From: Paractinoplanes polyasparticus
Lineage (GTDB): Bacteria; Actinomycetota; Actinomycetes; Mycobacteriales; Micromonosporaceae
DNA: 64,000 nt
Reading direction: 5' to 3'
NCBI RefSeq assembly: GCF_019710575.1
Contig: NZ_JAHWFK010000031.1
Span: 1-64,000, forward strand
Shown here: piece after piece, positions 41,301 through 49,426 of the stretch
Numbering within the stretch: position 1 is the stretch's first letter
How the letters are laid out: each line of letters begins with the position of its first letter
The notes under the pieces: model-generated
Database searches by the model: none
What the model saw: the letters and a program-made list of their open reading frames with translations, nothing else
What the model was told of the DNA's origin: nothing
Position numbers and translations under genes: made by a program

Positions 41301-41370
41301 GCCGGAGATACCGCCACGACACCCACGACAGGATGAACACGAACAGCGAAGTGATCAAGATCAGCGCCAT
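38302..41370 (-). CDS. PAS hybrid sensor histidine kinase/response regulator
   Basis: A 1022-residue membrane sensor. About seven N-terminal helices (to about residue 195), a GAF-like region (about 215-345), PAS 1 (VDSSHDAIIGKTLSGVITSWNPGAEQLYGY), PAS 2 (LEAAPDAIIGVTRDGTITLINAQAERLFGY), a HisKA helix with LAGGVAHDFNNILAVISNYTEM (phospho-His), HATPase (NLAVNARDAMPSGG, GMPPEVIERAFEPFYTTKPKGSGTGLGLATVYGIA) and a C-terminal receiver (MAEDEDDLRQI, LLLTDVIMPRMMG with the phospho-Asp, VEKPF). A hybrid architecture needs a downstream phosphotransfer or output partner, which is not seen nearby. ATG follows AGAGG. Confidence 0.93.
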   Translation of the reverse strand: MALILITSLFVFILSWVSWRYLRRRDPLLRDVMWMFASVAMLFVVGLVRLFVGAPPRPVMILAIGLLLAKPVFTLRLVSRLRPLRSWCLPVAVTVWALSALPVLASAARPIPRPAVWPAVIVFFVVEAVAAWLLAVEAQRRGGAARARLWCAATGTGVIGAALLISATGAALGSRVLAVISGVLYTFAFVPPRGVRRMWALSATHAPMRRLLAMPANESARTWQSYCRDATAVLGSDTVVILMPVPDRSVQVAGCTAGPVSMIECTTTDLDELLAADRPIDALAGWTRPPAVAVTFAQATDTRFVTARPVDAPGGRGALLLLNRYRSLFSEDDVEAFTELAGHAAALAGRAQTLAERESLAAIVDSSHDAIIGKTLSGVITSWNPGAEQLYGYRRDQVLGRHASMLFPPGQEQAEQQLMQRITAGENIDQYRVSRRRQDGTTITVSLTLSPITDATGAVTGVASISRDISERQRAETMFEGLLEAAPDAIIGVTRDGTITLINAQAERLFGYPREELLGRSVDVLVPERLRHTHVQHRDGYFAHPRNRPMGAGAALTAVRKDGTEFPAEISLSSVDTDKGMIVTTSIRDVTERLIAQTERERLIAQAERDASERRLQHARRLESLGELAGGVAHDFNNILAVISNYTEMVLDTLDSPDLDPADLAEVRNDLGQVNRAAERATRLTKQLLAFGRRDITQATVLSLNHVIGDVEQMLRRSLGEHIHLITSLDRELWQIHADASQLEQILLNLAVNARDAMPSGGTLSIDTSNADITDDDSTGGTLPAGRYVRLRVSDTGSGMPPEVIERAFEPFYTTKPKGSGTGLGLATVYGIASAAGGDVRLYSEAGIGTTVTILLPAVEISTDAGTVPAALPVAEATTGTPPHETILMAEDEDDLRQITARVLTRAGYHVLAATGGDEAIHLAQTHPGPIHLLLTDVIMPRMMGNEVAAQVKQRRPGIPVLYMSGYAEPVLTENGTLPDGVILVEKPFTSRELLDRVRAVLYPVGASPVGRPALKQPSSSP

Positions 41371-41485
41371 GACAACCTCTGTCCCGCCGATAGGCGCGCC
41401 CCCATATCAGCGCAATACCTCTCAGGCTATGACAAGTCGACGCGAGGAACGCTCAGAAACGGCAACTGCTGGACGGGGCCGTCGT

Positions 41486-41632
41486 TCACCGCCCCGACGG
41501 AGGTACCCCGCTGGTGGTCGTGACGGGCGACTGTCTCGTCGGACTGGGAATCGTGGCGGGGCTTCAGCGCGCGGGCACGGACCCGGGCATCGTCTGGTTC
41601 GACGCGCACGGCGACGTGCAGAACTGCGACAC
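41486..41632 (+). pseudogene. Arginase/agmatinase-family fragment
   Basis: A plus-strand reading of about 45 codons, TPLVVVTGDCLVGLGIVAGLQ followed by RAGTDPGIVWFDAHGDVQN, is the central strand of the ureohydrolase fold. WFDAHGD carries two manganese ligands. The His of the first metal motif, and the SxDxDxxDP motif further on, are absent; downstream sequence is unrelated. It lies between the sensor kinase and the APC permease. The rest of 41371-41838 shows no gene. Confidence 0.65.
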
Positions 41633-41838
41633 CCGTGCGCTCGAGAGCCCGGTGGGTTGCCGCGGCCCGTCCGACCATTGCGGTGAGCCGCATCGCGAAC
41701 CCGTCGAGGGTGACCGGATCGGTGTAGACAGCGGAGGACCGGCTCGAGCGCCGCGACGCGTCCCCACGCAGAACGCGCTCCGCCGGGTCCACACCGACAT
41801 CGGCGATCACATTGTCCGCCGAGTGACTGCCGTGAGGA

Positions 41839-43842
41839 TCAGGACCCGACGTGGATGCCGGGGCGGCGGGTCTGGTCGGGTTCGTGTCTGCGGATGATTT
41901 CGCGGGTGACGGGGGCGGTGTCGCCGCGGCCGAGGAGGAAGTAGCGGATCATGTGTACCAGGGGGCTGCCTTCGGCCCAGGCGAAGTAGCAGTGCGGGCG
42001 TACGCCGGTGGCGTCGCGCAGGGAGAGCAGGATCGCGGCGATGGCGTTCGGCGCTGCCGGCGCTTCGGTGCGCAGGATTCGGTAGCCGTCGACGTCGACG
42101 CCGCGGACGACCAGGCTGTCGCTGAAGGCGGAGGGGTCTATCACGTCGACCTCCAGGAACAGGATGTCGTTGGCACCGGGGACCGGGTTGTCGCCGCGCT
42201 GTTCGCGTTCCTTGAACTGGTATTCGGCGGCGTCGCCGGTCTGGCGGCGGTGGGCGACGAGGTCGAGGGCGCCGTCGAGTTCGATGGATTCGGTGATGAA
42301 CCGGCGGGCGGTCTCGTCGAACTCGATGCTGTCCACGCGGAGCTCGGTGGTGCGGCTGACCCGGGAGATCAGTGAGACGGCGACGATGCCGGCGATGAAC
42401 AGGCCGGAGATGGCGATGCCGTCCGGCTTCTCGATGATGTTCTCGACCAGCGCATAGCCGAGGATGAGCGTGAGCAGCGCAAATCCGGATGTGGCGCCGC
42501 GCCGGCGTTTGCGCAAGGCCCAGACGGTGACGGCGAAAGCGCCGGAGACCATCATCGCGAGGATGCCGGTGGCGTAGGCGCCGGCCTGGGCGTTGACGTC
42601 GGCGCCGAACGCGATGGTGATGATGACGCTGATCGTGGTGTAGACGAGCACCACCGGGCGTACGGCGCGGCCCCACTCCGGTGCCATGCCGTACCCGGGC
42701 AGGTAGCGGGGCACGATGTTGACCAGGCCGGCCATGGCCGACGCGCCGGCGAACCACAGGATCAGGATGGTGCTGATGTCGTAGGCGGTGCCGACCGCCT
42801 CGCCCAGCTGCTCGTGCGCCAGCCAGGCAAGGGCCCGGCCGCTGGCTTCGCCGCCCGGCTCGAATTCCTCGGCCGGGATGAGGACGGTGGTGACGAAGCT
42901 GGCCGCGAGCAGGTAGACGCTCATGATGAGCGCGGCCGTGGTGAGCAACTTGCGGCTGTTGCGGATGCGGTTCTCCAGTCGCTGCCCGGCGTCGGCGCCC
43001 GAGGCGGCGACCAGCGGCATCATGCTGACCCCGGTCTCGAAGCCGGACAGGCCGAGCACGAGCAGGGGGAACGCCACCACGGCGGGCTGGAGCAGTCCAC
43101 CGACGCCTCCGCCCACGTCGCCGAGCGCGGAGGTCCAGGCCGACCAGGCGGCGCCGTCGGTGATGACGTGGACGAGGCCGTCGCCGATGACCAGCGCGTT
43201 GAGCCCGAGGAAGATCGCCACCAGGGGGATCGCGACGCTGACGGCCTCGCTGAAGCCGAGCAGGAAGACGAAGCCGAGCAGCAGGAGCAGCCCGACGGTC
43301 AGCGCGACCTCGTGGCCGTGCAGGAACGACGGGAAGAACGGGTTCTCCACCACGTGCACGCTGGCGTCCGCGGCCGACAGGGTGATCGTGATGAGCCACG
43401 ACGTGGCGACGAAGCCGAGCAGCACCAGGACGAACAGTTTGCCCTGCCAGAACGGCAGCAGCCGCTCCAGCATCGCGACCGAGCCGGCGCCGTGGGGGCT
43501 CTCCCGGGCGACCCGGCGATACATCGGCAGGACGCCGAACAGGGTGAGCGCGACGATCAGCAGGGTGGCCAAGGGAGAGACCGCCCCGGCCGCGGCGACG
43601 GCGATCGCCGGCACGTAGGCCAGGCTGGAGAAGTAGTCCACTCCGGTCAGGCACATCACCTTCCACCACGAGTGCTGTTCGGTGTGTCCCTCGCCGGCTG
43701 CGGGTCCGACCGGTTGCACCCGATGGCGCAGCAGCCAGCCGGGCAGGCCCTTCGAGGGTGGCGTCTCGTGGGCCGGGGAAGCCATCACCGCGGGTACGCC
43801 GTACTCGGGCGGCGCCTCGACCGGAGCCGGTTGCTCATTCAC
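41839..43842 (-). CDS. APC superfamily permease with cytosolic C-terminal domain
   Basis: A 667-residue transporter. A cytosolic N-terminus of about 55 residues is followed by SWWKVMCLTGVDYFSSLAYVP with the helix-1 break typical of the APC fold, then 11-12 membrane helices up to about residue 475, and a soluble alpha/beta C-terminal domain of about 190 residues. The architecture resembles KimA-type potassium importers in the APC superfamily as well as unassigned amino-acid permeases. Location next to a wrecked kdp operon makes potassium a reasonable guess, but no substrate residue can be assigned from sequence alone. It has a clean ATG start at 43842. Confidence 0.82.
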   Translation of the reverse strand: MNEQPAPVEAPPEYGVPAVMASPAHETPPSKGLPGWLLRHRVQPVGPAAGEGHTEQHSWWKVMCLTGVDYFSSLAYVPAIAVAAAGAVSPLATLLIVALTLFGVLPMYRRVARESPHGAGSVAMLERLLPFWQGKLFVLVLLGFVATSWLITITLSAADASVHVVENPFFPSFLHGHEVALTVGLLLLLGFVFLLGFSEAVSVAIPLVAIFLGLNALVIGDGLVHVITDGAAWSAWTSALGDVGGGVGGLLQPAVVAFPLLVLGLSGFETGVSMMPLVAASGADAGQRLENRIRNSRKLLTTAALIMSVYLLAASFVTTVLIPAEEFEPGGEASGRALAWLAHEQLGEAVGTAYDISTILILWFAGASAMAGLVNIVPRYLPGYGMAPEWGRAVRPVVLVYTTISVIITIAFGADVNAQAGAYATGILAMMVSGAFAVTVWALRKRRRGATSGFALLTLILGYALVENIIEKPDGIAISGLFIAGIVAVSLISRVSRTTELRVDSIEFDETARRFITESIELDGALDLVAHRRQTGDAAEYQFKEREQRGDNPVPGANDILFLEVDVIDPSAFSDSLVVRGVDVDGYRILRTEAPAAPNAIAAILLSLRDATGVRPHCYFAWAEGSPLVHMIRYFLLGRGDTAPVTREIIRRHEPDQTRRPGIHVGS

Positions 43843-44025
43843 CGGACCAGGGTCGCTCGGCCGGAGCTTTCCGGCCCTGGGCCCGGCGTTAATATCGCGT
43901 CAAAATCTAAGCCCGGAGCGCTGCCGGTGCGTGAACGCGCATGACCAGCGCCACCCCGATCACCTGACCGTGCTGATCCGGGCGGTCGAGCGGCAGTGAG
44001 CGTTCAGCCACGCTCGGCAACTTCC

Positions 44026-44100
44026 GGGCGGGCGCTCGGCTTCCTCGGCGAGCCCGCGGTCAACGTCCTGGAACTCAACCTCGCGCTCGACGGCACGTAG
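44026..44100 (+). pseudogene. kdpC: kdpC C-terminal relic
   Basis: The reading GRALGFLGEPAVNVLELNLALDGT ends in TAG, 36 bases before the kdpD-like frame. It matches the conserved end of KdpC (G-P-VNVLELNLALD), the small subunit of the Kdp potassium ATPase. No other part of KdpC is visible, and KdpA and KdpB are absent from the window. Confidence 0.65.
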
Positions 44101-44136
44101 GACTCGACGGCAAGCAGGAAGGGAGGCGGCGCCGAC

Positions 44137-45755
44137 ATGGCTCGCGGAGAACTGCGCATCTTCCTCGGCGCCGCCCCGGGCGTCGGCAAGACCTGCACGA
44201 TGCTCGAGGAGGCGCACCGGCGCGCCGAACGCGGCACCGACGTGGTCATCGCGTTCGTGGAGACCCACGGTCGCAGACACACCCAGGCGATGATCGGCGA
44301 TCTCGAGGTCGTGCCCCGCGCCGAGATGCGCTACCGGGGCGCCGGCTTCACCGAGATGGACCTCGACGCGGTGCTGGTCCGCCGGCCGGAACTGGCCGTG
44401 GTGGACGAGTTCGCCCACACCGACGTGCCCGGCGCCCGCAACGCCAAGCGGTGGCAGGACGTGCAGGAACTGCTCGAGGCCGGCATCTCGGTGCTGACCA
44501 CGGTCAACGTCCAGCACCTGGAATCGCTCAACGACGTCGTCGCGCAGATCACCGGCGTCGAGCAGCGCGAAACCGTCCCGGACGCCCTGGTGCGCGCGGC
44601 CGAGCAGGTCGAGCTGGTCGACATGACCCCGGAGGCGCTGTGCCGGCGGATGGCGCACGGCAACATCTACCAGCCCGAGAAGATCGACGCGGCGCTCGGC
44701 AACTACTTCCGTACGGGAAATCTGACCGCTCTGCGGGAACTGGCTCTGCTGTGGCTCGCCGACAAGGTCGAGGAGCAGCTCGACCGGTACCGGCCGACAA
44801 CAAGATCAACGCGACCTGGGAGACCCGCGAACGGGTGGTCGTCGCCCTGACCGGCGGCCCCGAGGGCGACACCCTGATCCGCCGACCCGGCTGCCCTGGC
44901 CCGCCAGCGCGTCCTGGTGGAAAGCCTCAGCGATTCGTATCACCAGGTCGTCGGCTCCGACGTGCCCCGGGCGCTGCTGGATTTCGCCCGCGCGGTGAAC
45001 GCGACGCAGATCGTCCTCGGCGCGTCCAGCCGCGGCCGGTTCGCGCAGATCTTCTCGGCCGGTGTCGGGGTCACCACCACCGCGCTGTCCGGTCGATCGA
45101 CGTGCACCTGGTGACCCATGAGCGCGCCGGGCAGGGCCGTCGTCGCCGCGCGCCCGCGGCCCTGTCGCGCAGCCGGCGCATCGCCGGCTTCCTGACCGTT
45201 CTCGCCGGGCTGCCCGCCCTGACCGCGGTCGGCCATCCGGTCTGCACCCGATCGGCGGATGCGGACGCCGAGGTCAAGGCGGACGACGACCTCGTCCTGC
45301 TCGAGACTGCCGACGTCTCCCTCGACCGGCTCATCCGGCTGATCACCAACCTGCTCGACATGAGCCGGCTGCAGGCGGGCGCCCTCGGCGTCGAAGCCGT
45401 CGACGTCGGCGCGGAGGAGATCGTGCCCCGTGCCCTGGACGACCTCGGCCCGCCGGGACGCGCGGTCCAGCTGCACATCCCCGACGACCTGCCCTACCTG
45501 CACGCCGACCCCGGGCTGCTCGAACGCGTCATCGACCACGGCCCCGGCATTCCCGAGGACCGCTGGGACGACGTCTTCCTGCCGTTTCAGCGCCTCGGGG
45601 ACCGCGACAACCACACCGGCGCCGGGCTCGGACTGGCCCTCTCGCGCGGACTCACCGAGGCGATGGGCGGCACCCTCACACCCGATCAGACCCCCGGCGG
45701 CGGTCTCACCATGGTTGTCTCTCTGCCTTCCGCCCCGCCCCGGAACAGCCCCTAG
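44137..45755 (+). pseudogene. kdpD: kdpD sensor kinase, frameshifted and internally deleted
   Basis: Four consecutive pieces of KdpD in alternating frames. Piece 1 (44137 to about 44791) has the N-terminal KdpD domain with Walker A GAAPGVGKTCTML and DEFAHTDVPGARNAKRW. A one-base loss near 44793 leads to piece 2 (DNKINATWETRERVVVALTGGPEGDTLIRR). A deletion with frame change near 44880 leads to the USP-like piece (ARQRVLVESLSDSYHQVVGSD...IVLGASSRGR). A third shift near 45090 leads to IDVHLVTHE and the kinase end. The membrane helices, the phospho-His segment and most of the ATP-binding N box are missing; LLDMSRLQAGAL and GAGLGLALSRGLTEAMGG remain. It cannot signal. Confidence 0.88.
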
Positions 45756-45788
45756 ACTCACGGTCACCGCGATCATGAGGGACCGAAG

Positions 45789-46709
45789 ATGCTGCACGTA
45801 CGGGTGATCAGCCCGGAATCGAACACCGACCACGCCTTGGCCGCGCTGACCGGCGACGTCGCGGTCACCCACATTGTCGTGCTGGCCGGCGCCGCTCGTG
45901 AGCCGCGCGGCGACGTGATCGAGTTCGACGTCGTGCGGGAGGGCGCCAGCGCCGTGCTGGACCGGCTGCGCGGTCTGGGGCTCGACCGTGAGGGCGCCAT
46001 CGTGATCGAGCGCGTCGACACGACGATGTCGGCGTCGGCCGATCGCGCCGAGCGGCATGTCCCCGGGCTGGGCGTGGATGCGGTGGTGTGGCACGAGATC
46101 GAGCACCAGACGGGCGAGGAGACCACGCTGTCGGTGTCGTTCCTGGCGTTCATGACGATCGCCACCATCATCGCCGCCATCGGTGTCCTGCTGGACTCGC
46201 CGATCCTGATCGTCGGTTCGATGGTGGTGGGCCCCGAGTTCGGGCCGCTCGCCGCGCTGTGTGTCGGCCTGGTTCAGCGCAAGGCGAGCCTGCTGCGCCG
46301 CTCGGCGCTGGCGCTGGGCGTCGGTTTCCCGTTCGCGATGATATTGACGGTCGGCGTGGTGTGGCTGCTCACCGCGGCTGATCTGGTCAGCCGGTCGATG
46401 CTGCTGGACGAGCGGCCGCTGACCGACTTCATCTGGCGTCCCGACGCGCTGTCCTGGGTCATCGGCTTCCTCGGCGGTGTGGCGGGCATCCTGTCGCTCA
46501 CTTCGGCCAAGGCGGGGACCCTGGTCGGTGTGCTGATCTCGGTCACCACCATCCCGGCGGCGGCGAATGCCGCGGTCGCGCTGGCCTACGGCGTCCGCGA
46601 CGAGGCCGTCGGCTCGGCCCTGCAGCTCGTGATCAACGTGGCGGCGATCGTCATCGGGGGAGCGCTCACCTTGGTCGTACAGCAATCGGTGTGGCGCAAG
46701 CGTCATTGA
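45789..46709 (+). CDS. DUF389 domain membrane protein
   Basis: A 306-residue protein. A soluble ferredoxin-like N-terminal domain of about 110 residues is followed by the DUF389 membrane part with about six helices: SFLAFMTIATIIAAIGVLLDSPILIVGSMVVGPEFGPLAALCVGLVQRK is the family signature, with GFLGGVAGILSLTSAKAGTLVGVLISVTTIPAAANAAVALAYG later. The function of the family is not established. ATG follows an AGGGACCGAAG stretch. It stands alone between the kdpD relic and the PadR operon. Confidence 0.88.
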   Translation: MLHVRVISPESNTDHALAALTGDVAVTHIVVLAGAAREPRGDVIEFDVVREGASAVLDRLRGLGLDREGAIVIERVDTTMSASADRAERHVPGLGVDAVVWHEIEHQTGEETTLSVSFLAFMTIATIIAAIGVLLDSPILIVGSMVVGPEFGPLAALCVGLVQRKASLLRRSALALGVGFPFAMILTVGVVWLLTAADLVSRSMLLDERPLTDFIWRPDALSWVIGFLGGVAGILSLTSAKAGTLVGVLISVTTIPAAANAAVALAYGVRDEAVGSALQLVINVAAIVIGGALTLVVQQSVWRKRH

Positions 46710-46731
46710 GAACCGGCTCTCGCGACGGCCC

Positions 46732-46777
46732 GGTACCTAGTGGTACGTTGTACCGGTACTCAGTGGTACGAGGTACC
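46732..46777. promoter_or_regulatory. Tandem 23-bp operator of the PadR operon
   Basis: Two directly abutting 23-base units, 46732-46754 and 46755-46777, share GGTAC-(C/T)-(T/C)-AGTGGTACG-NN-GTACC. Each unit is itself rich in GTAC dyads. They end 17 bases before the PadR start and probably overlap its promoter. Confidence 0.72.
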
Positions 46778-46794
46778 GGTCGGAGGGCGTGGCG

Positions 46795-47121
46795 GTGGAG
46801 GATCTGACCGAGATGCTCAAGGGCACGCTCGAAGGGTGCGTGCTCGAAATCATCGGGCGTGAGGAGACCTACGGGTACGCCATCACGCGCCGACTGAACG
46901 ACCTGGGCTTCGCCGACGTGGTCGACGGCACGGTCTACACCATCCTGCTGCGGCTGGAGCGCAACGGCCTCGTCCAGGTGACGAAGCGACCGTCCGAAGT
47001 GGGCCCGCCGCGCAAGTTCTACGCGCTCAACGACGCCGGGCGCGCAGAGCTGGCGACGTTCTGGACGAAATGGCAGTACGTCTCATCGCGGATCGACACC
47101 CTCAAGGAGGGCGGGGCATGA
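46795..47121 (+). CDS. PadR family transcriptional regulator
   Basis: A 108-residue PadR protein: EMLKGTLEGCVLEIIGREETYGYAITRRLNDLGFADVVDGTVYTILLRLERNGLVQV is the winged helix-turn-helix, RKFYALNDAGRAELATFWTKW the wing and dimer helix. I chose GTG at 46795 because GGAGG is then eight bases upstream; GTG at 46789 is too close. The stop overlaps the next ATG (ATGA). It heads a five-gene unit with two DUF1048 genes and an ABC exporter, which it probably represses through the 23-bp tandem sites. Confidence 0.93.
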   Translation: MEDLTEMLKGTLEGCVLEIIGREETYGYAITRRLNDLGFADVVDGTVYTILLRLERNGLVQVTKRPSEVGPPRKFYALNDAGRAELATFWTKWQYVSSRIDTLKEGGA

Positions 47122-47474
47122 AGTTCTGGGAGACCATCACGGGCAACGATCTCACCCGGGAGTGGAAGGTGTTCGAGGCCCGGGCGCAGGCGTTGCCGGC
47201 CGATTATCAGGCCGCGTGGGGGCAGATCGTCAGCCACCTCTTCCCGTACGGAAGCTTCACCGGACGCAACCTGACGCCGATCGCCGACGCGGCGCTCGGA
47301 CTGCTCGAGGAAGCCTCGGCCGACGGGCAGAGCGTGCACGACGTGCTCGGCGACGACATCGCCGGCTTCTCGGCGGCCCTGGCCGGTGGGGCGGGGGCCC
47401 GCACCTATCGCGACCGGTGGCGCGAGCAGTTGAACCGGAACGTCGCCCGAAAACTCGCCCGGCTAGGAGACTGA
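47118..47474 (+). CDS. DUF1048 domain protein
   Basis: A 118-residue helical cytosolic protein. MKFWETITGNDLTREWKVFEARAQALPADYQAAWGQIVSHLFPYG and LLEEASADGQSVHDVLGDDIAGFSAAL are the DUF1048 pattern, in which the second half carries the D-V-GDD-A-F motif. The family almost always follows a PadR gene, and the two are thought to act together, though the mechanism is not settled. Its ATG overlaps the PadR stop. A second member follows directly. Confidence 0.9.
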   Translation: MKFWETITGNDLTREWKVFEARAQALPADYQAAWGQIVSHLFPYGSFTGRNLTPIADAALGLLEEASADGQSVHDVLGDDIAGFSAALAGGAGARTYRDRWREQLNRNVARKLARLGD

Positions 47475-47475
47475 C

Positions 47476-47781
47476 GTGGGCATTCAGGACATCATCGAGG
47501 GCAAGAAGCAGTGGCGGGCGCACCTGGCCCGGGTCAAGGCGCTCCCGCCCGACTACCAGATCGTCTACCAGGAGATGCAGCGGTACCTGTTCAAGGTCGG
47601 GCCGATCGACCTGGTGGAGGGGAACCTGCTCTCCGGGATCGTCGACTTCTTCGAAGAGGGCGCGGCATCCGGCCGGGGGGTTCTGGAAGTCACCGGCACT
47701 GACGTCGCCGCCTTCTGCGACGACCTGATCAAGGACTCGCGGACGTACGCCGAGATCTATCAGGAATCCGCCGGGCGCTAG
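47476..47781 (+). CDS. DUF1048 domain protein
   Basis: A 101-residue paralogue of the preceding protein: IQDIIEGKKQWRAHLARVKALPPDYQIVYQEMQRYLFKVG and LEVTGTDVAAFCDDLIKDSRTYAEIY give the same helical plan with V-GTDVAAFCDDL. GTG at 47476 lies one base after the previous stop, with AGGAG in front. Two unequal copies side by side could form a heterodimer. A 106-base gap separates it from the ABC ATPase. Confidence 0.9.
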   Translation: MGIQDIIEGKKQWRAHLARVKALPPDYQIVYQEMQRYLFKVGPIDLVEGNLLSGIVDFFEEGAASGRGVLEVTGTDVAAFCDDLIKDSRTYAEIYQESAGR

Positions 47782-47887
47782 CCCCGTGCCGCCGGCTCGC
47801 CCGGCGAGCGAACACGTCCCCGCATCACGGACGAGCCGACGGCGGCCGCCCGGCGATGACCCATGCCCAGCACGCAGGAGGCGGCAC

Positions 47888-48649
47888 ATGCCAACAACGA
47901 GCCCGGCAATCCGGGTCAGCGGATTGCGGAAGTCCTACCAGCAGCTGGCCGTACTCAAGGGCGTCGACTTCGAGGTGGCGCGGGGGAGCATCTTCGCGCT
48001 GCTCGGGTCCAACGGCGCCGGCAAGACGACGGTGGTGCGCATCCTGTCCACGTTGCTCAAGCCGGACGGCGGCACGGCAAGCGTCCACGGGTTCGACGTC
48101 GGGTCGGAGCCGCTGCGGGTGCGCGAGTCGATCAGCCTGACCGGGCAGTTCGCCGCCGTCGACGAGATCCTCACCGGCCGGGAGAACCTGGTCATGGTCG
48201 GCCGGCTGCGGCGGGTCGGCAACGCGCGCGACGTCGCGGACGAGCTGCTCGCCCGGTTCGGCCTGGCCGACGCGGGCGGACGGCGCGTGGGGACGTACTC
48301 GGGTGGCATGCGCCGCCGGCTCGACATCGCCATGAGCCTCATCGGGGACCCGCCGGTCATCTTCCTCGACGAGCCGACCACCGGGCTCGACCCCGAGGGC
48401 CGCATCGAAGTGTGGAACGAGATCCAGAAGTTGGCCGGCGGCGGGACGACGGTGCTGCTGACCACGCAACACCTGGAGGAGGCGGAGAAGCTGGCCGACC
48501 GGATCGCAATCCTGCACGAGGGCGCCATCATCGTCTCCGGCACCCTGACCGACCTGCGGAAACTGTTGCCGCCCGCGAAGGTCGAGTACGTGGAACGGCT
48601 GCCCACCCTCGAGGAAGTCTTCCTCTCCGTCATCGGAAAGCGGGCCTGA
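47888..48649 (+). CDS. ABC transporter ATP-binding protein (DrrA-like)
   Basis: A 253-residue ATPase. Walker A LLGSNGAGKTTVVR, Q-loop SLTGQFAAVDEILTGRENL (the DrrA-type 'GQ-AAVDE-LTGRENL' pattern), signature TYSGGMRRRLDIAMSL, Walker B PVIFLDEPTTGLDP and the switch His in LLTTQHLEEAE are all present. The length is short because the C-terminal extension of DrrA proteins is mostly absent. ATG at 47888 follows GGAGG. With the permease at 48652 it forms an exporter, probably for a drug or lipid. Confidence 0.93.
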   Translation: MPTTSPAIRVSGLRKSYQQLAVLKGVDFEVARGSIFALLGSNGAGKTTVVRILSTLLKPDGGTASVHGFDVGSEPLRVRESISLTGQFAAVDEILTGRENLVMVGRLRRVGNARDVADELLARFGLADAGGRRVGTYSGGMRRRLDIAMSLIGDPPVIFLDEPTTGLDPEGRIEVWNEIQKLAGGGTTVLLTTQHLEEAEKLADRIAILHEGAIIVSGTLTDLRKLLPPAKVEYVERLPTLEEVFLSVIGKRA

Positions 48650-48651
48650 CC

Positions 48652-49413
48652 ATGGCCACCCATGTTCTCGGCGACTCCGCCGTGATGCTCGGCCGGTCCA
48701 TCAAGCACGTGAGCCGCAGCCTCGACACGATCATCACTGTCACGATCATGCCGATCGCGTTCCTGCTGCTGTTCCGATACGTCTTCGGCGGCGCGATCCA
48801 GACCGGCAGCAGCAACTACACCAACTACCTCATGCCGGGTGTCCTGCTCATCGCCATCGCCAGCGGAATCTCGTACACCGGATTCCGGCTCTTCAACGAC
48901 ATGCGGAGCGGCATCTTCGAGCGCTTCCACTCCATGCCCATCGCCCGCTCGTCGGTGCTGTGGGGGCACGTGCTGACCTCGATGGTCGCCAACGCGATCT
49001 CCGTGGTGGTCATCCTGCTGGCCGGGCTGGGCATCGGCTTCCGCACGTCGGCCGGTGTGCTCGCCTGGCTCGCCGTCGCCGGTGTCCTCGCGGTCTTCAC
49101 GCTCGCCCTGACCTGGCTGGCGATCGTCGCCGGCCTGAGCGCCTCCACCCCCGACGGCGCGTCTGCCTTCTCCTACCCGCTCATCTTCCTGCCCTTCATC
49201 AGCTCGGCCTTCGTTCCCACCGAGACGATGCCCGGCCCGGTGCGGGCGTTCGCCGAGAACCAGCCGGTCACCGCGATCGTCAACTCGATCCGGGCCCTGT
49301 TCGACCAGCAGCCGGTGGGCAACGACATCTGGACCGCGCTCGCCTGGTGCGCCGGAATCCTGATCATCGCGTACGCGGTCGCGATGGCCGCCTACCGCCG
49401 CAAGATCGCCTGA
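48652..49413 (+). CDS. ABC-2 type transporter permease (DrrB-like)
   Basis: A 253-residue permease with six membrane helices. The ABC-2 pattern is IMPIAFLLLFRYVFGGAI, YTNYLMPGVLLIAIASGISYTGFRLFNDMRSGIFERFHSMPIARSSVLWGHVL and PLIFLPFISSAFVPTETMPGPVRAFAENQPVTAIVNSIRAL. It starts two bases after the ATPase stop. It is the last gene of the PadR operon and convergent with a TetR gene, with only 13 bases between the stops. Confidence 0.93.
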   Translation: MATHVLGDSAVMLGRSIKHVSRSLDTIITVTIMPIAFLLLFRYVFGGAIQTGSSNYTNYLMPGVLLIAIASGISYTGFRLFNDMRSGIFERFHSMPIARSSVLWGHVLTSMVANAISVVVILLAGLGIGFRTSAGVLAWLAVAGVLAVFTLALTWLAIVAGLSASTPDGASAFSYPLIFLPFISSAFVPTETMPGPVRAFAENQPVTAIVNSIRALFDQQPVGNDIWTALAWCAGILIIAYAVAMAAYRRKIA

Positions 49414-49426
49414 GGGTGGCAACGCC

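Noticed and set aside
41427..41810. 128-codon minus-strand frame between kinase and permease
   Set aside because: It is antisense to the arginase fragment and has no start signal or recognisable domain.
46732..46777. Tandem 23-bp repeats as a CRISPR array
   Set aside because: Only two units, no spacers and no cas genes; position before a PadR gene indicates an operator.
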